From assembly GCA_007128995.1 (NCBI GenBank), contig SKWJ01000205.1, positions 1 through 7,685 on the forward strand: a DNA stretch of 7,685 nt, in the 5' to 3' direction. Positions within the stretch are counted from its first letter, which is position 1; every line of letters begins with the position of its first letter. A program made the position numbers and the translations under genes. Below the pieces are notes generated by a model, which saw only the letters and a list, made by a program, of their open reading frames with translations, was not told the origin of the DNA and did not search any database. This stretch comes from Paracoccaceae bacterium (lineage in GTDB: Bacteria > Pseudomonadota > Alphaproteobacteria > Rhodobacterales > Rhodobacteraceae). Shown in pieces: positions 1-6,390 of the stretch.

Positions 1-155
1 CATCTGCGACACAATGGTTGAAAACCAGAGTGCAGCAGCACGGGGCACTGCGCGGACCGCGTGACACCATCCGCCATGCCTGTGGGTTTGAACCGGATGA
101 GACCCCGCTGATGGACTATCTCGAAGCCAAATTCACAGCACTTTATTCCCTGTGA
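1..155 (+). CDS. M32 family (Taq-type) metallocarboxypeptidase, C-terminal fragment
   Basis: The open frame enters from the left edge (first whole codon at position 3) and ends at TGA 153-155, giving 50 residues. They include WLKTRVQQHG near the start and end in YLEAKFTALYSL. This matches the usual end of M32 carboxypeptidases, where a WL..(N)VH.HG segment is followed by a P..YL..KY..LY.L terminus. Family members are cytoplasmic zinc enzymes of about 500 residues that remove C-terminal amino acids from peptides. The catalytic HEXXH motif would lie outside the window, so activity cannot be judged here. The gene converges on the histidine kinase gene and their last 13 bp overlap, leaving no room for a separate terminator. 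It is probably unrelated to the flagellar genes further right. The call rests on a short but characteristic tail. Confidence 0.75.
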   Translation, partial: SATQWLKTRVQQHGALRGPRDTIRHACGFEPDETPLMDYLEAKFTALYSL

Positions 156-1480
156 CGGCGGGGCACGCGCAACACTGCGCGCAATCCCCCAAGCGACGGG
201 CTGTCCTCAAGGACCAGCGTGCCGCCATGGGCGCGGGCCGCGTCTGCGGCGATTGCAAGGCCCAGACCCAGGCCCCCCTTCTCGGAATTGCGCGCCTCAT
301 CCAGCCGCACGAACGGTTCGCAGGCGTGGCTGCGTTGCGTGACCGGTATGCCCGGCCCGTCATCTTCTACAGAATACACGATCTCGGTCGGACTGCTTGA
401 CAGGGCAACTGAAACCCGTTGGCCATGTCTCAGCGCATTGCTGATCAGGTTGTCGAGGGCGCGTGCAATCGTGTCGCGGCCGAGAGAAACCATCACAGAT
501 GGTTCAGAATCGTCATAGGCCAGCGTTACACCAGCGCTGCGGTACCGCTCGACCAGATCCCGAAGCAAGGCCTGCGGGTCTGTCGATTCCCGATCTTCGG
601 CAATCTGGCCGCGTGTGTAGTCAAGAAATCGTTCCAGCTTGTGCTCCAGATCTCCGATTTCCGTTTCCAGCGCCGCGCGGTCTTCTTCTTCTGGCATCAT
701 CGACAGGATGAGGCGCATCCGCGTCAGCGGTGTGCGCATATCGTGGCTCACGCCCGACAGCATGACCCGCTGTTGCGCGCGCTGGCGTTCGATCCTGTCG
801 CGCATATCCAAAAACGCTGCTGCAGCAGCCCTGACTTCGCGCGCCCCCGAGGCGCGAAGCGCAACGCGCTCGCCGCGACCATAAGCTTCCGCTGCCGCGC
901 CAAGGCGGCGGATCGGCCGGATCTGCAGTCGCAGGAACTGGAAGGCGATAAACGTCATCAAAGCTGAGGCAAGGAACACGATGACCAGCAACTGGTGCGG
1001 GTTTGACACTGTGACCAGCCGACGCGAGAGGCGCAATTCAATTGCGCCGTGGCGGCTGTTAACCCAGATCTGGACCATTCCGCGAAGGTTTACGAGATCT
1101 GCGGCCACAAAGGTCGAAAGTTCGGATTCTAGGACCCGCAGGATTTCGCGGCCCGCAAGGTCAGCCTGCCCGATCACGGACGCAGCGGGCGGCGATGCTG
1201 CCCTTCCCGGAAGCCGGATGTCGAATTCAAGCAACTCGATCAGGTCGGACAGGGCTGCGGCCTCGCGCAACGGGTCGGCCGCGGCATCAAGGCGTTGGGT
1301 CAGAAAACGAATATCACGCAAGATATTTGTGGTCATCTGCGCCGTTGCCCGTTCGTAATGGCGCTGAATGAAAACAACCGAGAGGACGATCTGGATGACG
1401 ATGATCGGAATAATGAGAATCAGAACGGCTCTTCCATAAAAGGTGCTGGGGAAGAGATGATGGAAGATGCCACGCGTCAT
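143..1480 (-). CDS. EnvZ-type membrane sensor histidine kinase
   Basis: This is a 445-residue inner-membrane two-component sensor kinase. Membrane segments lie at about 17-37 and 163-183 and enclose a periplasmic domain of about 125 residues. A HAMP linker follows at about 184-237. The HisKA box is SHDMRTPLTR with phospho-acceptor His246. The HATPase domain shows the N box (DNLISNALRHG, 343-353), G1 (DDGPGIP, 373-379), the F box (EPFVR, 388-392) and G2 (GGLGLGL, 402-408), so it should be active. The SHD.RTPLTR form is typical of the EnvZ/osmosensor subgroup. An in-frame TAA lies just upstream of the ATG (TAA CCT GAA CAC ATG), so the start cannot be moved upstream. No good Shine-Dalgarno sequence precedes it. 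No response regulator gene adjoins it: upstream is the 737-residue secreted protein gene after 112 bp, and downstream it overlaps the convergent carboxypeptidase gene. The signal and partner are unknown. A link with motility is not shown. Confidence 0.92.
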   Translation of the reverse strand: MTRGIFHHLFPSTFYGRAVLILIIPIIVIQIVLSVVFIQRHYERATAQMTTNILRDIRFLTQRLDAAADPLREAAALSDLIELLEFDIRLPGRAASPPAASVIGQADLAGREILRVLESELSTFVAADLVNLRGMVQIWVNSRHGAIELRLSRRLVTVSNPHQLLVIVFLASALMTFIAFQFLRLQIRPIRRLGAAAEAYGRGERVALRASGAREVRAAAAAFLDMRDRIERQRAQQRVMLSGVSHDMRTPLTRMRLILSMMPEEEDRAALETEIGDLEHKLERFLDYTRGQIAEDRESTDPQALLRDLVERYRSAGVTLAYDDSEPSVMVSLGRDTIARALDNLISNALRHGQRVSVALSSSPTEIVYSVEDDGPGIPVTQRSHACEPFVRLDEARNSEKGGLGLGLAIAADAARAHGGTLVLEDSPSLGGLRAVLRVPRRHRE

Positions 1481-1592
1481 GTGTTCAGGTTAGCGCGCAT
1501 CCCGGTGGCCAGCAAGCGCACAGCGGATCATCCGTTGCGTCCTCCGCCAGAGGGGTGGCAACCGAGCTGACAGGTTGATCCTGCCATCTGGG
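1481..1592. other. 112-bp gap upstream of the kinase gene
   Basis: This gap separates the stop of the 737-residue protein gene (1593) from the kinase start (1480); both genes read leftward. I see no gene and no stem followed by a T run. The only symmetric element is a small perfect palindrome, CGGAT-C-ATCCG, at 1524-1534. The gap is wide enough for a separate kinase promoter, but I cannot identify convincing -35/-10 boxes. Confidence 0.4.
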
Positions 1593-3806
1593 TCAGGGGG
1601 AGACACTGTTTTCGGCAAGAAGTGCCTCAAGCCGGTTGCGCAAGGCAGAGCTGTCTTCAAGTACGGCGCGACCCTGAGCGAGCAGACCCACCGCTTCACG
1701 TTCGTTTTCTGCCGGGCGCTCAGTCTCAACACGCGACGCTTGTGAACGTATCGTGTCAGGCGCGGGTATCGCGACGTCTGGCGTTGCGGCGCTTTCAGAG
1801 GGGTCTGTGCTGTCGGTCGCTTCGCGAAGCGAAGAGACCGCGTCGCGCGCCCGTAAAAGGTCTGGATCATCGGGGGCGAGAGCGGATGGTGCCATCTCGG
1901 GGCCCGTCTCCTCCGGGCTGTCTTTCTCCTCCTCCGCAGGGCGTTGCAGTGCGGATGGTTCCGCGCTCCGCGCGTGCCTCAAACGAATGGCCTGGCGGTC
2001 AAAACCAAGCGCTTCTAGGCGCTGGGCAAGGGCATGCCGTGTCTGCCAGGGCAAAGTCTCGACGTCCCACGGGGCCTGCTGAAAGACCAGCAGCACAAAG
2101 TCACTATCGCTGCTGTCACGGGTCAGCCTGTCGAGCAATTCCACCCTCATCCGGGCAATGGTCTCTGAAGGCAGAGCGCTCTGGCGCCCTTCAAGAAGCT
2201 CAAACGCCTCTGCGAAAGCAAGATTTCTTGCCAATGCACGCACTGTCAACCGCGCAAGCTCTTGCCCTGTCGGGCTCGCCCGCAGGGCCAGCAGGCGCGA
2301 TTGCGCAAGGTCGAGCAGATGCGGATCTGTTGTCGCGTCTTCTGTGTCGCGGCGCGTCAGCAAGAACAACAACGCCTCATCGGACATATCTGGCGAAAGC
2401 CTTGTTTCGATCTCGGATACGTGTTCAGGCGCTGCAGCGAGCAGGTCAAGCTGCGTGCGGGCCAGTTGCAGGCTTGGGGTTTTGGCCTGCGCGACTCGAT
2501 CAAGAGCGCTGCGGATCTGCTCCGCCTCTTCCTGGCGCCCCAAACCGACAAGCCGGTCGATAATTACCGGCCCCAAATGCAGGCGCAGCGGTTGCGGAAG
2601 CGAAGTGACACGCTGAACCAGATCGCTGAACCGAAAATCTTCCGGCAGACTGGAGTCAGGCAGGCTGAGGAAGACCCAGAGACTTGCGCCGTCTGCGCAG
2701 GAGCTATGGGGCAGGAACGGGTTTTCGGAAGGCAGGGATGCGAGATCGATCAAATAGCTCATCGCCCGGAGCAGCGCGATCTGCGCGTCTTCAGGGTCAA
2801 GAAGTGACAACACCATGCGTCCCTCTACACCGAACCCATCGGCGAGAAACCTCTTGGCAAGATCAACCGCACGGGATTCGCGGATGGCATTGGTGTCGGT
2901 GAATAGCTCACCCAACAGGCCCCCGGCCCCGGCGTCCTGCTGATCAAGTGGCCAAGTGGAAACATCGAGTAAGCCGGTGCCCAGACATCCGGCCTTGTCG
3001 GCGTGAACGGTCGCTTCCGGGCTCCAGTCCAGGCCCCCGCCTGTCACTGAGAGATGCGCGACCAGTGACGCTGGTATCTGCGCGTGGTTCACCGAAGCAC
3101 TTCGTGAGGGGGGGGGAGAGGGCGGCTGATCCGCTGCTTTCAGCAGCCCCTCTCCGACAGAGCGCGCAAGCGCCTGTCCCAACTCGCGTTCAATCTGGGT
3201 GCGCATGTCCGCGCTGCTGTCTGTCTGGCCCTGTAGGTGCGTGTGGCTTGGTGTGTTTGTATCGAACATCTGAGCAATGAGCATGGAGTGATTGTCGGAG
3301 TGCGTGTGTTCGCCCTGCTTCAGCAGAAGCGCGAGCTTGGCACCGGCGCGCACAGATGTTGTGGGTGCGACAATGGCCTGTTGTGTTTCTGCGGCAGGGC
3401 GCTGGCGCGGGCGCAAGACTGACGGCCTGTCCGGTACGGGGGCAACGCTTGTGCCGACAATATCGATGACCAGATATTCCGGGATGTCTTCTGCGGCCCG
3501 TACATCGCATGCGCATCCCAGTTGCAGAACCAGTCCCTCCGCGTCGGCCACAACTGATTGCAGGCGGGTTCTGGGAATGCGGGCGAATGTCTGTGTCAGA
3601 TCGAACACAACGGGTGGCCCGCCCACCACGAGGCGGGCTTCCTGTGTGTTTGTCGTGACACGCCACGTATTCGCCTCGGGCATCGGGATGACCAGTCTTG
3701 TGAAATCTTCATGTTCGCCACCGCGCACCGGCACTGTTGTCGTTTGCGCCGCTGCGGAATTTCCGAAGATCAACGAGAGTCCGAAAATGAGATAACTGGG
3801 CCGCAT
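1593..3806 (-). CDS. Large predicted secreted (periplasmic) protein of unknown family in the motility block; possible MotC counterpart
   Basis: This 737-residue protein has an N-terminal signal peptide: a hydrophobic stretch at 5-20 ending SAAA, with likely cleavage before Gln21. No other membrane segment is evident. Residues about 25-118 look beta-rich and begin EDFTRLVI and end YLVIDIVG, which loosely resembles AMIN-type envelope domains. A low-complexity linker follows, with His clusters (167-173 and 188-190) and a Pro/Ser run at 227-235. Residues about 300-610 are mostly amphipathic helices, as in TPR-like alpha-solenoids, and the acidic 620-705 region leads to a short helical end. Cysteines are few (98, 100, 274, 370). 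The ATG is preceded by AAGGAAG, which overlaps the stop of motA 9 bp upstream, so the two genes are probably cotranscribed and coupled. Rhizobial MotC is a periplasmic motor protein that needs MotE, and a motE-like gene lies just upstream of motA here. The MotC-like role is inferred from context; I recognise no sequence homology. Confidence 0.85.
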   Translation of the reverse strand: MRPSYLIFGLSLIFGNSAAAQTTTVPVRGGEHEDFTRLVIPMPEANTWRVTTNTQEARLVVGGPPVVFDLTQTFARIPRTRLQSVVADAEGLVLQLGCACDVRAAEDIPEYLVIDIVGTSVAPVPDRPSVLRPRQRPAAETQQAIVAPTTSVRAGAKLALLLKQGEHTHSDNHSMLIAQMFDTNTPSHTHLQGQTDSSADMRTQIERELGQALARSVGEGLLKAADQPPSPPPSRSASVNHAQIPASLVAHLSVTGGGLDWSPEATVHADKAGCLGTGLLDVSTWPLDQQDAGAGGLLGELFTDTNAIRESRAVDLAKRFLADGFGVEGRMVLSLLDPEDAQIALLRAMSYLIDLASLPSENPFLPHSSCADGASLWVFLSLPDSSLPEDFRFSDLVQRVTSLPQPLRLHLGPVIIDRLVGLGRQEEAEQIRSALDRVAQAKTPSLQLARTQLDLLAAAPEHVSEIETRLSPDMSDEALLFLLTRRDTEDATTDPHLLDLAQSRLLALRASPTGQELARLTVRALARNLAFAEAFELLEGRQSALPSETIARMRVELLDRLTRDSSDSDFVLLVFQQAPWDVETLPWQTRHALAQRLEALGFDRQAIRLRHARSAEPSALQRPAEEEKDSPEETGPEMAPSALAPDDPDLLRARDAVSSLREATDSTDPSESAATPDVAIPAPDTIRSQASRVETERPAENEREAVGLLAQGRAVLEDSSALRNRLEALLAENSVSP

Positions 3807-3815
3807 GGATCTTCC

Positions 3816-4685
3816 TTATGCCGCGTTTTTCTTGAGTTCGCGCAGCGCAGTTTCAAGATCGTTGAACTCTGGGCGGCAGGAATGCGGTGTGTTCTGACGG
3901 CCGACCTCGATACAGATATTTGCAGGATGCGCGTGAAGATTGGCGATCAGGACTTCGCGGATCAGTTGGTAGAAGTGGTCATCTTCTTCGGTGATCATGC
4001 GCATGCGCCCGGCTATGGGCCCAACGAAGCAATAAGCCAGAAATACCCCAAGAAACGTGCCGGTCAGAGCACCGCCGATCATCGCGCCAAGCACTGATGG
4101 CGGCTCGTCTATGGCGCCCATCGTCTTGATGATTCCCAGCACCGCGGCAACGATCCCGAGGGCGGGAAGCGCATCTGCGACAACCTGCACGGCATGACTT
4201 GTGTGCAGAGCATGATGCTTGCGTGCTTCAAGGCGCTTGTCGAGCATCTCCTCGACTTGATGCGGATCGTCATAATTCATGGATGCCGCGCGCAAGGTGT
4301 CGGCAATCAGCTCAATCGCTTCGTGCTCTGCCTGTATTTTCGGATATCTGGCGAAGATCGACGAGGTTGAGGGAGATTCGACATGCTCCTCAACCGCGAC
4401 AGGGTTCTGCCGCGAGAGCCAGATCAGCTCGAACAGTAGACATAACAGATCGCGATAATCCTGTGGGGTCCAATAGGCACCCTTGAACACGCGGATGATG
4501 TCGCGCCCGGACGATTTGACGGTGCCCGAATCATTTCCGAGTATGAAACCGCCAATCGCGGCTCCTCCGATCATGACCATCTCGAAAGGCAGGGCCTTCA
4601 GGATGATCCCCATCGTTCCCCCGGACCCGAGATAGCCGCCGAACACCATGACAATAACGACTACAATTCCTACGATTGCAAACAC
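3816..4685 (-). CDS. motA: Flagellar stator protein MotA
   Basis: MotA is the stator subunit that, with MotB, conducts protons and pushes on FliG. The protein has 289 residues, close to the usual length. Four membrane segments fit about 3-20, 34-51, 171-190 and 203-222, with the large cytoplasmic loop between segments 2 and 3. The loop carries SRQNPVAVEEHVESP followed by FARYP. This aligns with the E. coli R90/E98 region and gives Arg92 and Glu99 or Glu100. The signature ADALPALGIVAAVLG includes Pro174 (E. coli Pro173), and CFVGPIAGR includes Pro223 (E. coli Pro222). The start is GTG at 4685, preceded by GAGGT at 4691-4695 with 5 bp spacing. MotB is not adjacent: the next gene downstream, after 9 bp, is the large secreted protein. 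Upstream, 118 bp separate it from motE. Confidence 0.96.
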   Translation of the reverse strand: MFAIVGIVVVIVMVFGGYLGSGGTMGIILKALPFEMVMIGGAAIGGFILGNDSGTVKSSGRDIIRVFKGAYWTPQDYRDLLCLLFELIWLSRQNPVAVEEHVESPSTSSIFARYPKIQAEHEAIELIADTLRAASMNYDDPHQVEEMLDKRLEARKHHALHTSHAVQVVADALPALGIVAAVLGIIKTMGAIDEPPSVLGAMIGGALTGTFLGVFLAYCFVGPIAGRMRMITEEDDHFYQLIREVLIANLHAHPANICIEVGRQNTPHSCRPEFNDLETALRELKKNAA

Positions 4686-4690
4686 GGCTT

Positions 4691-4695
4691 ACCTC
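4691..4695 (-). promoter_or_regulatory. Ribosome binding site fixing the GTG start of motA
   Basis: On the minus strand GAGGT is followed by AAGCC and then GTG TTT GCA. This supports the GTG codon at 4685 as the motA start, and it places MFAIVGIVVV at the N-terminus, as expected for a protein that opens directly with its first membrane segment. Confidence 0.7.
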
Positions 4696-4766
4696 ATTCT
4701 CATCCTATGAGCGGTTTCGCAAACTCTGTGCAGACTGCGAAGGGTATGGGTTCGTCAGGGCATTGC

Positions 4767-4779
4767 CGGCAGCGTGCCG
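4767..4779 (-). other. GC-rich hairpin in the motE-motA gap
   Basis: Read on the minus strand, CGGCA-CGC-TGCCG forms a perfect 5-bp stem with a 3-nt loop, starting 24 nt after the motE stop. No T run follows, so a standard intrinsic terminator is unlikely. It could be an mRNA processing or stabilising element, or it could be chance in GC-rich DNA. The same bases read CGGCACG-N4-CGGCA, which keeps the GG-N10-GC spacing of sigma-54 -24/-12 promoters but has a poor -12 half. Apart from this the 118-bp gap (4686-4803) shows no feature except the motA ribosome binding site. Confidence 0.3.
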
Positions 4780-4803
4780 ATTCCTGAACATGGCAGTTTG
4801 TGA

Positions 4804-5382
4804 TCAGTTCCTCGGTGTGCGCGCATGGCGACCGGCTAGGACGGCGCTGATGCCATACGCGACAAGCGGGTCCAGTCCCGACAGCACTTCGCCAGCGATT
4901 TCGGGGCGCAATCTGGAAATGAAGCCAGCTGCGAATTCGACATCCATTTGGGCAAACAGCTCGGCTGAGTGGGCGGGTTTCATGGCTTCGAAAACAGTCG
5001 TGAGGTGGCGTAAATCGTCTTCCGCAGCACTCTCCGTCAAGCGCAGGGTTGCGGCGAGATCTGCTTCTGCCTGAGCAAGGCGCTGCAGTTGCTCTTGCAG
5101 CTCACGCTCCGTCTCGCGAAGTGCACGCGCGCGCGCATCGAGTTGCTGTTCCTGTTCTGCGAGTTTTGCGGCCCGCGACTGAAGGGCAGCAAAGAGATCA
5201 CCGGGATCTGGCTCTGCCTCGAGATCGGGATGCGGATCTTCGATTGGCTGCGGTGGTGTTTCTTGCGCGAGCACCTCCGCGACTCCCATTCCCATACGCG
5301 ACAAACCTGTCACGAAGAACATCACGGTCAGCACAAGCAGAACCGAGGAGCTGCGTCCAGATGGACGCCTGGGCACTGTCAT
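4804..5382 (-). CDS. motE: MotE-like flagellar motility protein (MotC chaperone family, COG3334 type)
   Basis: This is a 192-residue protein with a basic N-terminus (PRRPSGR) and a hydrophobic segment at about 13-28, possibly to 39 with AQ as a cleavage site, so it is exported or membrane-anchored. A Pro/Glu/Asp-rich stretch (41-62) leads to a long coiled coil at about 65-125 rich in Gln, Glu, Arg and Leu. The C-terminal domain (127-182) contains VFEAMKPAHSAELFAQMD, AAGFISRLRPEIAGEVLSGLDP and a final Ala-rich helix. This is the MgtE-N-like pattern of rhizobial MotE (Y..MKP..AA.IF..L). In Sinorhizobium MotE is a periplasmic chaperone that stabilises MotC. The ATG overlaps the upstream stop as ATGA and has no good Shine-Dalgarno sequence, so translation is probably coupled to the preceding gene. 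The symbol is given by family resemblance; the partner in this organism is unproven. Confidence 0.78.
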   Translation of the reverse strand: MTVPRRPSGRSSSVLLVLTVMFFVTGLSRMGMGVAEVLAQETPPQPIEDPHPDLEAEPDPGDLFAALQSRAAKLAEQEQQLDARARALRETERELQEQLQRLAQAEADLAATLRLTESAAEDDLRHLTTVFEAMKPAHSAELFAQMDVEFAAGFISRLRPEIAGEVLSGLDPLVAYGISAVLAGRHARTPRN

Positions 5383-5831
5383 CGGTTCTGCCCGAGAGGT
5401 TCGCGTTGCCGCAGGACCCGATGGCGTGCTTCGGTCCGACTGGGCGGGGAGGTTCGAGTGAGTGGAGAAAAGCGGTCCCCGTCATCGGCTGAAATTGGCG
5501 CCTCGAATCCTGCGCTTTGCGCAGAAGCTGCCTGCGGAGTCCGCTGCCCCTCTGGAGATCGGTGTACCGCGAGCAGCAGTTCGAGTTGCCGCGCCGTTGC
5601 TTCGGCATGCGCGATCTGATCTGAGAGACTTTTGCCTGCCCGTGTATTGGAAAGCTCTGCCGCCTTGAGCGCACTTGTCAGAGCGTCTACCTGCTGCGAC
5701 AGGACGGCGATTGCCTTGCCGACATCGCCGTCAAGCCTGGTCAGGCTGCGCAGCCTGCGTGACAGCAACATGCAATAGGCAGCCGCAAGAAACGCCCCCA
5801 GCCCAATCATCAAATCAAAAAAGATCGCCAT
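5379..5831 (-). CDS. Small membrane-anchored coiled-coil protein, DUF6468-like
   Basis: This is a 150-residue protein. Residues 3-23 form a single membrane segment, followed by SRRLRSL, so positive charges on the C-terminal side suggest that most of the protein is cytoplasmic. Residues about 30-90 are a heptad-like helix (DVGKAIAVLSQQVDAL, then SLSDQIAHAEATARQLELLL). The last 60 residues are disordered and rich in Arg, Ser and Pro. An N-terminal anchor, the RRL..L segment and an alpha-helical core, together with a place between fliL and motE, fit the alphaproteobacterial family DUF6468 that I recall from flagellar clusters. The function of that family is not known to me. AGAGGT precedes the ATG by 4 bp and overlaps the fliL stop, 8 bp upstream. 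The stop overlaps the motE start by 4 bp. Confidence 0.82.
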   Translation of the reverse strand: MAIFFDLMIGLGAFLAAAYCMLLSRRLRSLTRLDGDVGKAIAVLSQQVDALTSALKAAELSNTRAGKSLSDQIAHAEATARQLELLLAVHRSPEGQRTPQAASAQSAGFEAPISADDGDRFSPLTRTSPPSRTEARHRVLRQREPLGQNR

Positions 5832-5839
5832 ATATACCT

Positions 5840-6325
5840 CTAATCAAGCAGAAATTCAGTTATGAGGAAGTCTCTGACATGCTCCCCGCCGGCGATGACC
5901 TGCAGTCTGCGCAAGAGCTGTGCACGCAGATGGATCAGCGCCGCCGGTTGCCGCAGATCCGCGATCTCGACCGCATGCAGATAGGTGATGATCACATCCA
6001 CGAATCTTGGCTGAAACTGCATCATCGCAGTGTGCGACTCTGGAGCGACCTCGATCTGACCCGAGATCCGGACCAGCCGGGCACCGCTCTGAGGAGGAAG
6101 CGAGATGGTGATCACCTCTATCGGTACGAAGGCGAGCTGCGCCTCGGTCCCGGGCGATCTCTGAAAGAGTGATCCGGTTGTTGGCACCAGACCTGAAAAC
6201 ACTGTGTAGAAGCTGGCACCCCCCAACAGAATCGCGCCAGCCAATCCCGCAAGCAAGGGTTTGAGAATCCCTTTGCCGCTTTTTTCGGCCGTGGGATGAG
6301 GGGGTGTGTCTGAGATATTTGACAT
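5840..6325 (-). CDS. fliL: Flagellar basal body-associated protein FliL
   Basis: FliL is a single-pass inner-membrane protein that surrounds or assists the MotAB stator at the basal body. With the ATG at 6325 it has 161 residues: a short cytoplasmic tail, a membrane segment at about 20-43, and a periplasmic domain. The domain begins around FVPIEVITISLP (67-78), continues with RISGQIEVAP and ends VRDFLITEFLLD, the usual FliL close. The frame stays open to a TTG at 6364, but that would add 13 residues and the ATG has a good ribosome binding site (AGGTAGG), so the shorter form is preferred. It is the first gene of the leftward motility block and is divergent from fliF. Overall length and layout are normal for the family. 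Confidence 0.92.
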   Translation of the reverse strand: MSNISDTPPHPTAEKSGKGILKPLLAGLAGAILLGGASFYTVFSGLVPTTGSLFQRSPGTEAQLAFVPIEVITISLPPQSGARLVRISGQIEVAPESHTAMMQFQPRFVDVIITYLHAVEIADLRQPAALIHLRAQLLRRLQVIAGGEHVRDFLITEFLLD

Positions 6326-6329
6326 CGGG

Positions 6330-6336
6330 CCTACCT
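6330..6336 (-). promoter_or_regulatory. Ribosome binding site that decides the fliL start
   Basis: AGGTAGG on the minus strand lies 4 bp before the ATG at 6325 (8 bp from its first AGG). The alternative TTG at 6364 would place this site inside the coding region and add residues that do not resemble FliL. Confidence 0.65.
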
Positions 6337-6369
6337 GAGCTTCTTGCGTTCTTTTCTGCCACAAGGTGA

Positions 6370-6384
6370 CTAACCAATTCTTAA
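6370..6384. promoter_or_regulatory. Candidate CtrA binding box between fliL and fliF
   Basis: CTAA-CCAATTC-TTAA differs by one base from the alphaproteobacterial CtrA consensus TTAA-N7-TTAA. It lies in the 113-bp space between the divergent fliL (start 6325) and fliF (start 6439). CtrA activates early flagellar genes in Caulobacter and controls flagella in many Rhodobacterales. For fliF, a weak -10-like GATTAT at 6404-6409 lies 19 bp further right, so the box would cover the -35 region and place the transcript start about 20-25 bp before the GTG. No clear -10 is seen on the fliL side. Binding is inferred from the motif and the location. Confidence 0.55.
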
Positions 6385-6390
6385 ACGATA

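Noticed and set aside
166..181. Perfect 6-bp stem CGCGCA-ACAC-TGCGCG just after the carboxypeptidase stop, as a terminator
   Set aside because: No T run follows on either strand, and the bases lie inside the 3' coding end of the kinase gene. Small stems like this are common in GC-rich DNA.
419..967. Plus-strand open frame (182 codons) opposite the kinase gene
   Set aside because: It lies antisense to the conserved HisKA and HATPase domains, has no ribosome binding site, and its composition is that of a shadow frame.
1059..1065. TTAACCC half-site inside the kinase gene as a CtrA box
   Set aside because: It is a single half-site within a coding region, with no second TTAA at 7-bp spacing and no start nearby.
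1622..2563. Long plus-strand open frame (313 codons) opposite the secreted protein gene
   Set aside because: It is antisense to a gene with a signal peptide, good start and operon position. Its Arg/Pro/Ala-rich translation resembles no protein and is typical of shadow frames in high-GC DNA.
6326..6364. Longer fliL with a TTG start at 6364
   Set aside because: The added 13 residues do not look like FliL, and the internal ATG at 6325 has a much better ribosome binding site.
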